Positions 16,362 to 25,957 are shown, counted from the first letter of the stretch. The stretch is DNA of 64,000 nucleotides from Clostridium sp. CAG:710 (GCA_000432595.1 HF996867.1:76051-140050), one strand, 5' to 3'. Program-made: numbers and translations. The notes: generated from the sequence alone by a model not told the origin.

Positions 16362-17852
16362 CTATTTTTTATCAACGCTTATATTATATAAACTAGGACC
16401 CTTTACAACCCGACCCTTAATATCAAACCTAGAACCATGACAAGGACAATCCCAGGTTTTATCAATACTATTAAAAACCAACCCACATCCTAAATGTGGA
16501 CAAGTACTTTTAACAATGAATTCATTACCATTATCATCAGTGTAAATTCCATACTGAACTCCATCGATCTCCTTTATCATAGATTCCTTATAAAATGAGG
16601 GCTTTTTATTTATTTTTGACAAAATATAATGGTATCCATTTGACAGATTATAACTTAAATAGCTTGTCAGTTTGTTTACATTAAACTCTCTATTTGGATC
16701 AAAAAGAGTGGAATAGTTATTTTCTTTTTGCATAATTAAATCACTTATTATTTTTCCTGCAATAGTGCCATTTGTCATACCCCATGAATTGTACCCTGTA
16801 CCTATCAAAAGATTGGGGTTATCTTTTTCCAAGTATCCAATTAGTGGAAGATGATCACTAGTTTCAATATCATAATTAAACCAATAATACTTAATATTTT
16901 CACTAAGTTGAGTCTTCATTACCCAAAATAAATTATCAAAGTTTTTCTCATTATCCATATTACTACCCAAATCTCTTTCTTCTCCAGCATATATAATGTA
17001 ATCCTTATAATCAGTGTGATATCTTAACGAATATATATTATCATCCTCACTAATTGAGTTAAATCTTCTATTTTTATCAATAGTTGCTGCACAAAGATAT
17101 CCTTTTTTAATTTTAGTTTTAAATGGGAAAAAAAATGGTTTTAAAAAGAAAGGATAGAAACAGGCAAGAACAACTTTTTTAGTTGTAATTTTATATTTAT
17201 CCGTAAAAGCAATATAACCATCATCAGTACGTTCTAATTTAACAATTTTAGTTTTCTCATATATTTTAATATTATTATCCTTAATAATTTCTTTAAGCCC
17301 CATCATATATTTTACAGGATTAAAAACCGCAGTATCATTAACTTTAATCGCATTAATACACGGAAACTTAATAGGTAAGCTATTAAATATCTTATATTTT
17401 AAATTATTATAATCTAATAACTTAACAATAGCCTCAATTCTACTAAATTCACCCTTTTTATTAGTAAAAACAAAAGAATTATTACTTTCAAAATCACATT
17501 TAATGTTGTTCTCAATAATTATATCCTTAATAAGTTCAATTGCATCTACTTGAGAAGATAAATATTTTGACGCCGTATCAATATCATATATATCAGAAAT
17601 TTTTTCATATATTGATCCCTGCAGATATGTCAACTTCCCAGTGGAATTAGAACTCTGACCATAACAAGTTCTAGATGAATCAACCAAAGTAACATCATAT
17701 CCAGAATCCTTCAAAAAATATGCAGAAGAAAGCCCAGTTATTCCACCCCCAATTATTAAGATGTCAGTCTTAATATCATTTTTAAGTGTATTACACTTTT
17801 TATTCCTTATGCCTTTTAACCAAATACTTTTATTTATCATTTCCTTCACCAT
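16362..17852 (-). CDS. FAD-dependent oxidoreductase with C-terminal Rieske domain
   Basis: 496 residues. The N-terminal dinucleotide-binding motif is DILIIGGGITGLSSAYFL (GxGxxG) and the DAO-type FAD fold follows, with LIGTGYNSWGMTNGTIAG near residue 352 as the FAD-binding C-terminal motif. Residues from about 405 form a Rieske [2Fe-2S] domain: CPHLGCG and CPCHGSRFD supply two Cys and two His ligands. Such fusions are common in Bacillota (YhfW-like) and their substrate is unknown. The protein may start at 17852 or at the ATG 12 bases later, which is closer to an AAGGA stretch. It is divergent from typA across a 160-base promoter region. Confidence 0.93.
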   Translation of the reverse strand: MVKEMINKSIWLKGIRNKKCNTLKNDIKTDILIIGGGITGLSSAYFLKDSGYDVTLVDSSRTCYGQSSNSTGKLTYLQGSIYEKISDIYDIDTASKYLSSQVDAIELIKDIIIENNIKCDFESNNSFVFTNKKGEFSRIEAIVKLLDYNNLKYKIFNSLPIKFPCINAIKVNDTAVFNPVKYMMGLKEIIKDNNIKIYEKTKIVKLERTDDGYIAFTDKYKITTKKVVLACFYPFFLKPFFFPFKTKIKKGYLCAATIDKNRRFNSISEDDNIYSLRYHTDYKDYIIYAGEERDLGSNMDNEKNFDNLFWVMKTQLSENIKYYWFNYDIETSDHLPLIGYLEKDNPNLLIGTGYNSWGMTNGTIAGKIISDLIMQKENNYSTLFDPNREFNVNKLTSYLSYNLSNGYHYILSKINKKPSFYKESMIKEIDGVQYGIYTDDNGNEFIVKSTCPHLGCGLVFNSIDKTWDCPCHGSRFDIKGRVVKGPSLYNISVDKK

Positions 17853-17954
17853 TACATAATGTTAAATAATTATAAAAAATAAACTAAAAATAATAAAATT
17901 ATAAAAAATGGTTGATTTTTAATAGAATTTACTTTTTAAATTATTTACTTTTTA

Positions 17955-17982
17955 TTGAATTTTTTAGAAAATGTGGTATAAT
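17955..17982 (+). promoter_or_regulatory. typA promoter
   Basis: TTGAAT (17955-17960) and TATAAT (17977-17982) with 16-base spacing and an extended TG before the minus-10. This overlaps the ATG at 17971, which is why that upstream start is not used. Confidence 0.7.
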
Positions 17983-18012
17983 GTAGAAAGTTTGTTTAAG
18001 GAAGTGTACGTT

Positions 18013-19821
18013 ATGAAGAAAAGAAATATCGCAATTATTGCCCATGTTGACCATGGTAAAACTACATTAGTTGATGAAATATTAAAATCAAGTGGAACAT
18101 TTAGAGAAAATGAAGATGTAAGTAATATCTCAATGGATTCAAACCAACTAGAAAAAGAAAGAGGTATCACTATATTAGCTAAAACTACCGCTATAGATTA
18201 CAATGGTTATAGAATTAATATATTAGATACTCCAGGACATGCTGACTTTGGTGGTGAAGTAGAGCGTATCATGAATATGGTTGATGGAGTATTACTAGTT
18301 GTAGATGCTTATGAGGGAACAATGCCTCAAACTAGATTCGTATTAAAAAAAGCATTAGAAGCACATGTTAAACCAATAGTAGTAGTTAATAAAGTAGATA
18401 AACCAAGTGCAAGATGCTTAGAGGTTGTTGATGAAGTACTAGATTTATTTATAGAATTAGGAGCTGAAGAAGATTGGTTAGACTTTAAAGTTGTTTACGC
18501 ATCAGCACTAAATGGTACATCAAGCCTAGATCCAGATATTTCCACTCAAACAAAGGGCTTTAAAGAATTATTAGACTTAATAATAGATGAAATTCCAGCA
18601 CCTAGTGGAGATCCTAATGCACCGCTTCAATTCCAACCAGCATTATTAGATTACAATGAATATGTAGGCAGAATTGGTGTAGGACGTGTACACAATGGTA
18701 AAATAAAAGTAGGTCAAATGGTAGATTGTATAAGACTAGATGGCTCTGTAAAACAATTTAGAGTACAAAAATTGTTTGGTTACCTTGGCCTTAAGAGAAT
18801 AGAAATAGAAGAAGCAGAAGCAGGAGATATTTGCGCAGTCGCAGGACTTAGTGATATATCAGTAGGTGAAACACTATGCGATCCAAATAAAAGAGAACCA
18901 CTTCCAGTATTACACGTAGATGAACCTACTTTGCAAATGACAATAGGAGTTAATACATCTCCATTTGTAGGAAAAGATGGTAAACTTCTAACTGCAAGAA
19001 AGATAGAAGAAAGACTTAACAAAGAGTTACAAAAAGATGTTAGTTTAAGAGTAGAACCAAATGATAGCGAATCGTGGATTGTATCAGGCCGTGGAGAACT
19101 TCACTTATCTATATTAATTGAAAATATGCGTCGTGAAGGATTTGAGCTTCAAGTAAGTAAACCAGCAGTAATTATAAAAGAAATAGATGGCGTTAAAATG
19201 GAACCATATGAGGAACTTCAAATTGAATGTCCTGATGATACAGTAGGTAGTGTTATTGAACAACTAGGAACACGTGGAGCTATAATGGAATCAATGTCTA
19301 ACCTAAATGGACAAACAAGACTTATATATACAATTCCATCACGTGGATTAATTGGATTTACAACTAACTTCATGACTTTAACTAAAGGATACGGAATTAT
19401 AAACCATTCATTTAAAGAATATAGACCTATGGCAACTGTTGATGTTGGTGAACGTCCGCTAGGAGTTCTAGTATCAATGGAAAATGGTAAAGCAACTGCT
19501 TATGCATTAGGTGGACTAGAAGACCGTGGAGTTATGTTTATAGAACCAGGTGTAGAAGTATATGAAGGTATGATAGTTGGTGAACATACAAGAGGAAACG
19601 ACCTTGCGGTAAATGTTGTTAAAGGTAAAAACCTTACAAATGTAAGAGCATCTGGTTCAGATCATACAGTTGTATTAAAAAGACCTAGACCAATCACACT
19701 TGAATATGCACTCGACTATATAAATAGTGATGAATTAGTAGAAGTTACACCACACAATATAAGACTTCGTAAAAGAATTTTAGCATATGTTGAAAGAAAG
19801 AAATTTGATGCAAAAAACTAA
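18013..19821 (+). CDS. typA: Ribosome-associated GTPase TypA/BipA
   Basis: 602 residues, the standard length. G1 is AHVDHGKTTL near residue 11, switch I has ERGITILAK, G3 is DTPGHADFGGEVERI, G4 is NKVDKPSAR and G5 is ASALNG. The EF-G-like domains II, III and V follow and the TypA-specific C-terminal domain is present (RPRPITLEYALDYI near residue 555). It is a translational GTPase needed for 50S assembly and growth at low temperature or stress. The start at 18013 has AAGGAAGTG upstream; a longer frame from 17971 overlaps the promoter. It ends in TAA and is followed 47 bases later by a thioredoxin-like gene. Confidence 0.98.
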   Translation: MKKRNIAIIAHVDHGKTTLVDEILKSSGTFRENEDVSNISMDSNQLEKERGITILAKTTAIDYNGYRINILDTPGHADFGGEVERIMNMVDGVLLVVDAYEGTMPQTRFVLKKALEAHVKPIVVVNKVDKPSARCLEVVDEVLDLFIELGAEEDWLDFKVVYASALNGTSSLDPDISTQTKGFKELLDLIIDEIPAPSGDPNAPLQFQPALLDYNEYVGRIGVGRVHNGKIKVGQMVDCIRLDGSVKQFRVQKLFGYLGLKRIEIEEAEAGDICAVAGLSDISVGETLCDPNKREPLPVLHVDEPTLQMTIGVNTSPFVGKDGKLLTARKIEERLNKELQKDVSLRVEPNDSESWIVSGRGELHLSILIENMRREGFELQVSKPAVIIKEIDGVKMEPYEELQIECPDDTVGSVIEQLGTRGAIMESMSNLNGQTRLIYTIPSRGLIGFTTNFMTLTKGYGIINHSFKEYRPMATVDVGERPLGVLVSMENGKATAYALGGLEDRGVMFIEPGVEVYEGMIVGEHTRGNDLAVNVVKGKNLTNVRASGSDHTVVLKRPRPITLEYALDYINSDELVEVTPHNIRLRKRILAYVERKKFDAKN

Positions 19822-19868
19822 TTTCTTTTTTTCTTGCATTGATGTATAATTAATCTAGGAGTGATAAA

Positions 19869-20387
19869 ATGGAAAAGAAAAACATAGAAGAAGAAAAACA
19901 AATACCTTTAAAAAACTATATATATGTAATAGTTATGTTTATACTAGTAATACTTGCAGTTCTAGGATTGAGTACTTGGTATAGAAATTATAAAAAATAT
20001 GAGTTTAGTACACCAGTAATAAGCGGCAAAGTTCAAGAAATTAGTAAAAATGAATTCAAAGAATATGTAAATAGTCATGATAATTTCTATTTATATATAG
20101 GTACAGCAGATAATAAAGCATGTCGTGATCTAGAGATGAATCTAGTTGATTTGCTTAATAAATATAATGTGAAAAATGATACAGTATACTTAAATGCAAG
20201 CAACGCAAGTAAAGATGAGATAACAGAATTATTAAAAGAATATGGTTATAATGGTAAAAAAATAACTTATCCAGCATTCTTAGTAGTAAAAGATAATTAC
20301 GTAATCGCATATCAAATGAAAGATGCTAATAGCTTAACAATTAGAGATATAGAAAAATTAATACAAGCAAGCGGAGTAGTAAAGTAA
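19869..20387 (+). CDS. Membrane-anchored thioredoxin-like protein lacking CxxC
   Basis: 172 residues: charged N-terminus, one membrane helix (about 18-38), then a thioredoxin-like fold on the outer face. The redox site is reduced: the strand FYLYIGTADNKACRDLEM holds a single Cys where a CxxC would be expected, and the cis-Pro region is KKITYPAFLVVKDNYV. It is therefore unlikely to be a classic oxidoreductase; a structural or single-Cys role is possible. It lies 2 bases before trmL and 47 after typA, and the three may share a transcript. A related CxxC-containing paralogue is at 40733. Confidence 0.75.
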   Translation: MEKKNIEEEKQIPLKNYIYVIVMFILVILAVLGLSTWYRNYKKYEFSTPVISGKVQEISKNEFKEYVNSHDNFYLYIGTADNKACRDLEMNLVDLLNKYNVKNDTVYLNASNASKDEITELLKEYGYNGKKITYPAFLVVKDNYVIAYQMKDANSLTIRDIEKLIQASGVVK

Positions 20388-20388
20388 A

Positions 20389-20898
20389 ATGATAAATATA
20401 GTTTTATATGAACCAGAAATACCAACCAATACTGGTAATATTATGCGTACTTGCGTCGCAACTAACACAAGACTTCATTTAATTGAACCTCTTGGATTTT
20501 CGCTGGATGAGAAAAGTGTAAAGAGAAGTGGAGTAAACTATATTGATAAATTAGAGTATTATGTATATAAGAACTGGGAAGACTTTACTTCAAAAAATAA
20601 TGGGGAGTATTACTTCTTTACAAGATATGGTCATAAGCCTCATTCCTCATTCAATTATAGTGATACTTCAAAAGATATATATTTAATATTTGGCAAAGAA
20701 TCAACTGGTATTCCAAAAGAAATATTAAGACCCAATATAGATAGATGCATGAGAATACCTATGACTAAAAATGTACGTGCTCTAAACTTATCAAATTGTT
20801 GTGCAATAGTAGTCTATGAAGTGCTAAGACAAAGAAATTATGAAGGATTATTGTTTGATGAGCCTCATAAAGATAAAGATTTTATAAATTTAGATTAA
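20389..20898 (+). CDS. trmL: tRNA (cytidine(34)-2'-O)-methyltransferase
   Basis: 169 residues, a stand-alone SPOUT methyltransferase of the TrmL class. Motif 1 is EPEIPTNTGNIMRTC, motif 2 is LIFGKESTGIPKEI, and motif 3 is RIPMTKNVRALNLSNC, forming the trefoil-knot S-adenosylmethionine site. It modifies the wobble position of tRNA-Leu isoacceptors. Lengths of 150-170 are typical. Translation probably couples to the preceding gene (one base apart, no separate RBS space). It is followed by tRNA-Ala, transcribed the same way from its own promoter. Confidence 0.96.
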   Translation: MINIVLYEPEIPTNTGNIMRTCVATNTRLHLIEPLGFSLDEKSVKRSGVNYIDKLEYYVYKNWEDFTSKNNGEYYFFTRYGHKPHSSFNYSDTSKDIYLIFGKESTGIPKEILRPNIDRCMRIPMTKNVRALNLSNCCAIVVYEVLRQRNYEGLLFDEPHKDKDFINLD

Positions 20899-20914
20899 AA
20901 TATAAAAAAAGTGC

Positions 20915-20944
20915 TTGACAATAAAATAACTATAGTGATATTAT
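20915..20944 (+). promoter_or_regulatory. Promoter of tRNA-Ala
   Basis: TTGACA (20915-20920) and TATTAT (20939-20944), 18-base spacing, about 20 bases before the tRNA. Confidence 0.7.
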
Positions 20945-20964
20945 TAATTCACTGAGTTATTTAT

Positions 20965-21040
20965 GGGGCATTAGCTCAGCTGGGAGAGCGCCACGTTTGC
21001 ACCGTGGAGGTCAGCGGTTCGATCCCGCTATGCTCCACCA
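20965..21040 (+). tRNA. tRNA-Ala (anticodon TGC)
   Basis: Complete cloverleaf with acceptor GGGGCAT/ATGCTCC, D-arm TAGCTCAGCTGGGAGAGC, anticodon loop TTTGCAC, T-loop GTTCGATCC and encoded CCA. Confidence 0.98.
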
Positions 21041-21050
21041 TAATGTAATT

Positions 21051-21075
21051 AACCTTGATTTATCAAGGTTTTTAT
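21051..21075 (+). terminator. Terminator after tRNA-Ala
   Basis: AACCTTGA and TCAAGGTT pair across TTTA, followed by T residues. A second hairpin (ACCAATACT/AGTATTGGT, 21101-21122) with a T-rich tail follows as a backup. Confidence 0.85.
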
Positions 21076-21262
21076 TTGTAAAAAATAATGTTTTATTTAA
21101 CCAATACTATTGAGTATTGGTTATTTTTAGTTTATATAATTTTTTTGAGGATTGTATAATTGAGTTAATAAATCTTTTTTTCCTTTAAAAAAGTTGACAT
21201 AAAGTTAAAAAAAATTTATACTTAAATAGTATTAAGATATTAAAATAAGGAGTGAGTATAAA

Positions 21263-22636
21263 GTGAGAAAAGCAAAATTTAAATTTTCGGAAGTAAATGA
21301 AGAAACACCAGAAGAGAAAAAAGAAAAGAAATGGGAAATAATAGGAGTTACAGTTACACTAGTAGTACTTGTAATAGCAATTCTTTATGTTTGGGTAATT
21401 AAACCTAAAAAGGATTTACAAGCAAAAGATCAACAGGCATTATTAACTCCATCAATATTCTTTACAGATACAATTAATGGAGATAGGGTGTATATAAATG
21501 GTAAAATTGTATATTTTGGTAATAAAGATTTTTATTATGTTACCAAAGTTTATCAAAATGGTAAAAACACAAAAACATACCCTTGTGTATCTATAAATTG
21601 TAAGACATGTAATCCAGCAACATATAATTTTACACAAACAAAAGCACCAACATATTATGAAATAACAACATATAAAGACAACAAATGTAAAAACAAATCA
21701 AGAACATTTAGAACAAAAACTTATCAAAAAACAAATTCAAGTTCAGGGACTTCTCCAAGTAGCCCAAAAGCAGCACTAACAATAACACAACCATCACAAA
21801 CAACATATACAAAAGATAAATCAGTAGCTGATATTTATTTTAAACATAATCAAAATAAAACAATGTATTATACATTTATGGCATTTAATAATGGCAGTCA
21901 AGGGTATACAGATACTTGTCATACAATTGCCAAAGGAGAATCTAAACACTATACCCTTGAGGTTAAACAAACTTCTCCTAAAAGATATGCGATTATAAAA
22001 TTGTATAGTGATAATAAGTGCAGTAAACTTGTTGATTCAAAACAAACTAAAACATTTACGTATCAAGCACCAAGTAAAGTATATAATAATAATGGGTTTA
22101 TAATGTTAAAAAGCTATAATTGGAATATTATTCATGACCATTTTGTTGCACAAAAGAGTGGATCAAGTAATTGTATGGATCTAGCATTATCATATGCAGT
22201 TACAATGTTAAGAATAGGAAATGGATATTCAAGCAATAATTTAGGAAGTGGCCCTAAAAATCCATATTGTAGGAACTATAAATCTTATGGAGCAACAGAA
22301 AATCTCCTATTAAATGCAAAAACAAACAAAAAACCAAGAGATACACATGATTTATATGAAAAAATAATTCAAGAAATAAATGCAGGTAGACCATCAGTTG
22401 TTTATATTAATGGATCTCACGGACAACATTATGTAACAATAATTGGATATAGATCAGGTGTAAATGCAAGAACAATCACATGGAAAGATGTTATGGTACT
22501 AGATCCAACAGGAATGAAGAGACTTACGCTATATGAAATTACCTCAAAAGGATCATTTAGAAAATATAATGGGAAATATAGACTATTTACATGGCCGGCA
22601 AATAGCAATGGTAAATTCTGTAACGGGAAATTCTAA
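21263..22636 (+). CDS. Membrane-anchored extracellular C39-like peptidase
   Basis: 457 residues. Cytoplasmic charged N-terminus, one membrane helix (about 26-46), then an external region with a domain rich in Thr, Lys and Cys pairs (CVSINCKTC, CHTIAKGE), apparently two beta-sandwich repeats (about 50-145 and 165-275), and a C-terminal papain-like C39-type domain. The probable catalytic residues are Cys in SGSSNCMDLALSYA, His in GQHYVTIIGYRSG and Asp in VMVLDPTG. Proteases of this type cleave peptides at the cell surface. GTG start with GGAGTG nine bases upstream. Genomic neighbours do not reveal a substrate; the next gene is a lipoprotein-like metallopeptidase relative. Confidence 0.8.
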   Translation: MRKAKFKFSEVNEETPEEKKEKKWEIIGVTVTLVVLVIAILYVWVIKPKKDLQAKDQQALLTPSIFFTDTINGDRVYINGKIVYFGNKDFYYVTKVYQNGKNTKTYPCVSINCKTCNPATYNFTQTKAPTYYEITTYKDNKCKNKSRTFRTKTYQKTNSSSGTSPSSPKAALTITQPSQTTYTKDKSVADIYFKHNQNKTMYYTFMAFNNGSQGYTDTCHTIAKGESKHYTLEVKQTSPKRYAIIKLYSDNKCSKLVDSKQTKTFTYQAPSKVYNNNGFIMLKSYNWNIIHDHFVAQKSGSSNCMDLALSYAVTMLRIGNGYSSNNLGSGPKNPYCRNYKSYGATENLLLNAKTNKKPRDTHDLYEKIIQEINAGRPSVVYINGSHGQHYVTIIGYRSGVNARTITWKDVMVLDPTGMKRLTLYEITSKGSFRKYNGKYRLFTWPANSNGKFCNGKF

Positions 22637-22654
22637 TAATACATAAATTATTGG

Positions 22655-22684
22655 CAAAGCAAGTGTAAACACGCTTGCTTTTAG
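22655..22684 (+). terminator. Terminator after the C39-like peptidase
   Basis: AAGCAAG and CTTGCTT arms with an inner GTG/CAC pair and a following TTTT. Confidence 0.75.
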
Positions 22685-22731
22685 TTTACATAAAAATAAG
22701 AAAATGATATTATAAAATTGAAGGTGATAAT

Positions 22732-24207
22732 ATGAATGATAAAAACAAAAATGAAGTAATTAAGTGGTCTACTAGAATAACAAGCTTATTTCTAAGTACA
22801 GTAACCGCAGTAACAATGGCTGGTTGTAAATTAAATAAAAATAAGAATAATAATGAAAACACAATTACAACCACTTCAATATCAATGGAGTCAGAAAACA
22901 CTTCACCTATAAGTGAATCATTACCAGATACAGACACAGTTGAAATTACAAAATTAGAAGCTGAGCAAAGAAGGAAAATACAAGATGAAAAAGAATACAA
23001 AAAATTAAAACCAGAACTAGATAATGCTATAAAAAAATATCCGAGTGAGGTTCAAAAAGAATTAAAGGAACTTTTCGATACAGTGTATACAAATTATGAT
23101 GATATTTATAATTTATTAAAATTCAGTAAAATACCCAAGAAGGAGGAACTGATAAACAATTTATTAATAAACCCACTAAAAAATAATATTAAAACAATTA
23201 AATTTACAAATACAGGATCAAGTAGTTATTTTGATTATGATAAGAAAGAAATTTGTATTGCAAAGGAAAATGAAAAAGTAAGAAAAAATGTACTTTTTGA
23301 AGAAATAATTCATTCAACACAAATGAATGTAATAAACAAATTAGATTCAACAACTGCTGAATATTGTAACTGGGGTGAAGGTGAGGCAAATGCATGGGCA
23401 TATATGTTAACTTATCCAACTATAGAAAATGAATCCGATGTGCTTTTCTATCCTGAAAAAGGAAATGAAGATAAGATGTATACTTTCTTTGGCACAGGTA
23501 ATTCATTTTACACTCTAGCAACTAGATACTATATGCAATTGTTAACGTTAGTTGGATATGATGCTGTAGAAGAATTTAAAAAGAATCCAGACTCATCAAA
23601 AATTGTAGAAATATTATCTTCCAAATATGGAATAGATGGAAAAACATATTATGATAATATGCAAAAAGTAACTGAGTCAGCTATGAATTATGAAGACTCA
23701 AAAAATATAGATTTATTGGTAAGAAATGAAGAAATCTATTTTGAATGCTTAGAAAAAGAATTATCTTGTGCAAACAGTAATGATGAAGTCTTAGAACAAT
23801 TTAATTATTCTAGATATTATAATAGTCAATATGCTGGACTATATCAGACATATAAAGGTGGAAGATACGTTAGCGAAAAATATATGAGTGCTAAAGAAAA
23901 CTATTTAAAAAATTTGTTTTTAAAAGTAGAAGATACAGGAGCATTGAATGGATTGGCATCTGATTCAGATGAACGATTTAAAATATTTTATGCTATAATG
24001 AATCCTGAAGTTGATATACATAATGAAGGTAAGCAACCAGTATCATTAGCAACATCTAAAATAACATATGATGGAACTTATGTAGGAATAAGCAATTCAA
24101 AATCTTCAGTAAATATTAATACTGAAACAAGAATAATTACACCTGCTAGTAAAAACACGATTGGATACAATATTTTTAGTACTCAAAGTGAACAAAAAGT
24201 AAGATAA
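22732..24207 (+). CDS. Putative lipoprotein with degenerate zinc-peptidase motif
   Basis: 491 residues. The N-terminus has a hydrophobic segment ending in the lipobox-like TMAGC near residue 32, then a low-complexity S/T/N linker and a long alpha-helical domain. FEEIIHSTQMN near residue 190 stands where many secreted proteins have HExxH; here the first His is a Glu, so the zinc site is incomplete, although the later EGEANAWAYML is a plausible glutamate-zincin region. It may therefore be a non-catalytic relative or use an altered site. An HEIKH relative is encoded at 49398. RBS GAAGGTG fits. Function unknown. Confidence 0.65.
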   Translation: MNDKNKNEVIKWSTRITSLFLSTVTAVTMAGCKLNKNKNNNENTITTTSISMESENTSPISESLPDTDTVEITKLEAEQRRKIQDEKEYKKLKPELDNAIKKYPSEVQKELKELFDTVYTNYDDIYNLLKFSKIPKKEELINNLLINPLKNNIKTIKFTNTGSSSYFDYDKKEICIAKENEKVRKNVLFEEIIHSTQMNVINKLDSTTAEYCNWGEGEANAWAYMLTYPTIENESDVLFYPEKGNEDKMYTFFGTGNSFYTLATRYYMQLLTLVGYDAVEEFKKNPDSSKIVEILSSKYGIDGKTYYDNMQKVTESAMNYEDSKNIDLLVRNEEIYFECLEKELSCANSNDEVLEQFNYSRYYNSQYAGLYQTYKGGRYVSEKYMSAKENYLKNLFLKVEDTGALNGLASDSDERFKIFYAIMNPEVDIHNEGKQPVSLATSKITYDGTYVGISNSKSSVNINTETRIITPASKNTIGYNIFSTQSEQKVR

Positions 24208-24273
24208 TAATTAAGGTTCTTTTTTACAAATAGATTAATATAATTTAGTGTAGAAAGGAATGAGTTAATAATT

Positions 24274-24534
24274 ATGGAAACACTTAAAGTATCCAGCAAA
24301 TCAAATCCTAATAGTGTTGCGGGAGCACTAGCTAATGTATTTAGAGAAAAAGGAACTGTAGAAATACAAGCAATAGGTGCAGGAGCTCTTAATCAAGCAA
24401 TTAAAGCAATTGCTATCGCAAGAGGATTTGTTGCACCATCAGGTAAAAACTTAATATGCATACCAGCATTCTCTGATATAACAATAGAAGGAGAAGAAAG
24501 AACTGCAATAAAATTAATAGTAGAGGCAAGATAG
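24274..24534 (+). CDS. spoVS: Stage V sporulation protein S
   Basis: 86 residues, a full-length SpoVS: METLKVSSKSNPNSVAGALA at the N-terminus, GAGALNQAIKAIAIARGF in the middle and the conserved SGKNLICIPAFSDITIEGEE. It is a small dimeric nucleic-acid-binding (Alba-like) regulator. It occurs also in non-sporulating bacteria, so it does not by itself show that this organism sporulates. Its own terminator overlaps the stop codon. The RBS GAAAGGAATG is strong. Confidence 0.97.
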   Translation: METLKVSSKSNPNSVAGALANVFREKGTVEIQAIGAGALNQAIKAIAIARGFVAPSGKNLICIPAFSDITIEGEERTAIKLIVEAR

Positions 24535-24545
24535 CCTCTTTTTCT
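24522..24545 (+). terminator. spoVS terminator
   Basis: AGAGGC and GCCTCT pair across AAGATA and are followed by TTTTT; the stop codon of spoVS lies in the loop. Confidence 0.85.
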
Positions 24546-24612
24546 TTTAAAAAAATTGATTTTGCTAAAAATGTGTGCTATTATCTTTATAGGATAAAGA
24601 GGAGTGATACAA

Positions 24613-24855
24613 ATGGAAAATCAAAAATTTGAAATTGAAATAGATGGAATTTTAAAAGAAGCAACAGTATTAAAAGTAGTAAATATAGATGATAGAAAGT
24701 ATGTAGTTTATACAGTAGACAGTTCTATAGAAAACGCAGATGTATATGCATCTGAAGTAATAAAAGATCAAGAAGGATATGATAAATTAATAGATATTGA
24801 GGATCCTAAGATCAGACAAAATATCTTTGAAATAGTAAATATTATATTTTCGTAA
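24613..24855 (+). CDS. DUF1292-family protein
   Basis: About 80 residues of the DUF1292 family: an acidic beta-rich protein with FEIEIDGILKEATVLKVVN, RKYVVYTVDSS and YASEVIKDQEG. Members are widely found in Bacillota next to genes for RNase H-like YqgF and IreB; the role is unknown. ATG 24613 has AAAGAGGAGTG upstream, better than the GTG at 24604. It is followed by a coiled-coil protein on the same strand, perhaps cotranscribed. Confidence 0.85.
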   Translation: MENQKFEIEIDGILKEATVLKVVNIDDRKYVVYTVDSSIENADVYASEVIKDQEGYDKLIDIEDPKIRQNIFEIVNIIFS

Positions 24856-24869
24856 TAGGATGTGATAAA

Positions 24870-25790
24870 ATGAACATTAGGGACACATTAAATGAAGAAA
24901 TAGAAAAAATAAATGCCGAAAAAGAAGAATCAGAAAAGAGAATAGCCGAATTACAAGCACAGATAGAAAGCCTTAGTAAGGAATTAGAAAAGAAAAGAAG
25001 AATGACTGACATACTTAAACAAGCACTTGCAAATATAGACGCATTAGAAGAAGAAATAAAAGAAACTTCAAAAGAAGAAGAAATTGTAGAAGAAAAGCAA
25101 CCTATACAAGAAGAAAAGGATTCTAAATTAAAATTTAATACAGTACAGAAAGCAAAAGCAAGGCTATGTCAATTAGGAGTTGCAGTTAAAAGTAAAATTC
25201 CTACTGCTACAGATATAAAAGAAAAATTAGCTTCTGCTGCAATAAGTGCCGGTTATATGCTTGAAACAACAAGAGACAATATAGAAAATTTTACATCCGA
25301 ATTGATAGAAAGATTTACAGAAAAAAGAGAAAAGTATGAACAAAAAATAACGGAATCTAAAAAAGCCAAAGAAACCAAAAGAACTGTTGAAGAAGCCCAG
25401 TATGAAAGTGATAACATACTAAACTTTAATCCTAGACAACCAGAAGCAACAAAATCATCAAAACTGGGAATAGTATCAAAAAAAGTAATAGATACGCTAA
25501 AACTAACTAATATAGATTTAAAAATAGAAAAAGCATTCTTAGAAGCAGGCATATCAGTAAAAAATTATGTAGAAAAAACAACAGATATAATTAATAACAA
25601 AGTAGAAAAAATTAGAAGTATTCCATCTAATGCAATAGAAAAATATCAACAGTGGCAACAAGGAAGAATAGATAAAAGGACTGAATTACAAAATCAAATT
25701 AACAGTCTAAAAGGAATGAAAGCACAAGTACTTAATGCACAAGATCCTATAGCTGAACAGCTAGTTGAACAACCTGCAAAAACAATGTAA
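24870..25790 (+). CDS. Coiled-coil protein of unknown function
   Basis: 306 residues. Residues 1-75 are a strong acidic coiled coil (INAEKEESEKRIAELQAQ), then an acidic linker (EEEIVEEKQ), two similar lysine-rich helical segments (KSKIPTATDIKEKLASAAIS near 105 and the later KLGIVSKKVIDTLKLTN), and a C-terminal basic helix with QWQQGRIDK. Repeated K-E-rich helices resemble cytoplasmic scaffolds or phasin-like proteins. No membrane segment, signal or enzyme motif. It follows the DUF1292 gene by 15 bases. Function cannot be assigned. Confidence 0.7.
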   Translation: MNIRDTLNEEIEKINAEKEESEKRIAELQAQIESLSKELEKKRRMTDILKQALANIDALEEEIKETSKEEEIVEEKQPIQEEKDSKLKFNTVQKAKARLCQLGVAVKSKIPTATDIKEKLASAAISAGYMLETTRDNIENFTSELIERFTEKREKYEQKITESKKAKETKRTVEEAQYESDNILNFNPRQPEATKSSKLGIVSKKVIDTLKLTNIDLKIEKAFLEAGISVKNYVEKTTDIINNKVEKIRSIPSNAIEKYQQWQQGRIDKRTELQNQINSLKGMKAQVLNAQDPIAEQLVEQPAKTM

Positions 25791-25796
25791 TAGTAA

Positions 25797-25827
25797 CAAT
25801 AGTAAAGGCATACTTTACTATTTTTTT
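25797..25827 (+). terminator. Terminator
   Basis: AATAGTAAA and TTTACTATT arms across GGCATAC, followed by a T run; it ends the DUF1292/coiled-coil unit. Confidence 0.8.
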
Positions 25828-25957
25828 CATATAATAAAAGTAAGAAGTTAAAAAAATCAAACAAAGATTTGACAAAGTTCGATTTTTATGTTATAATACA
25901 GACACATTTGGAAAATAGGGGTTCCAGTAATAAAAGAATTTAGGGGGTTGAATACAA

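Noticed and set aside
17971..18012. Longer start for TypA
   Set aside because: It overlaps the TATAAT box, has no RBS and adds residues not found in TypA; 18013 has both RBS and the usual N-terminus.
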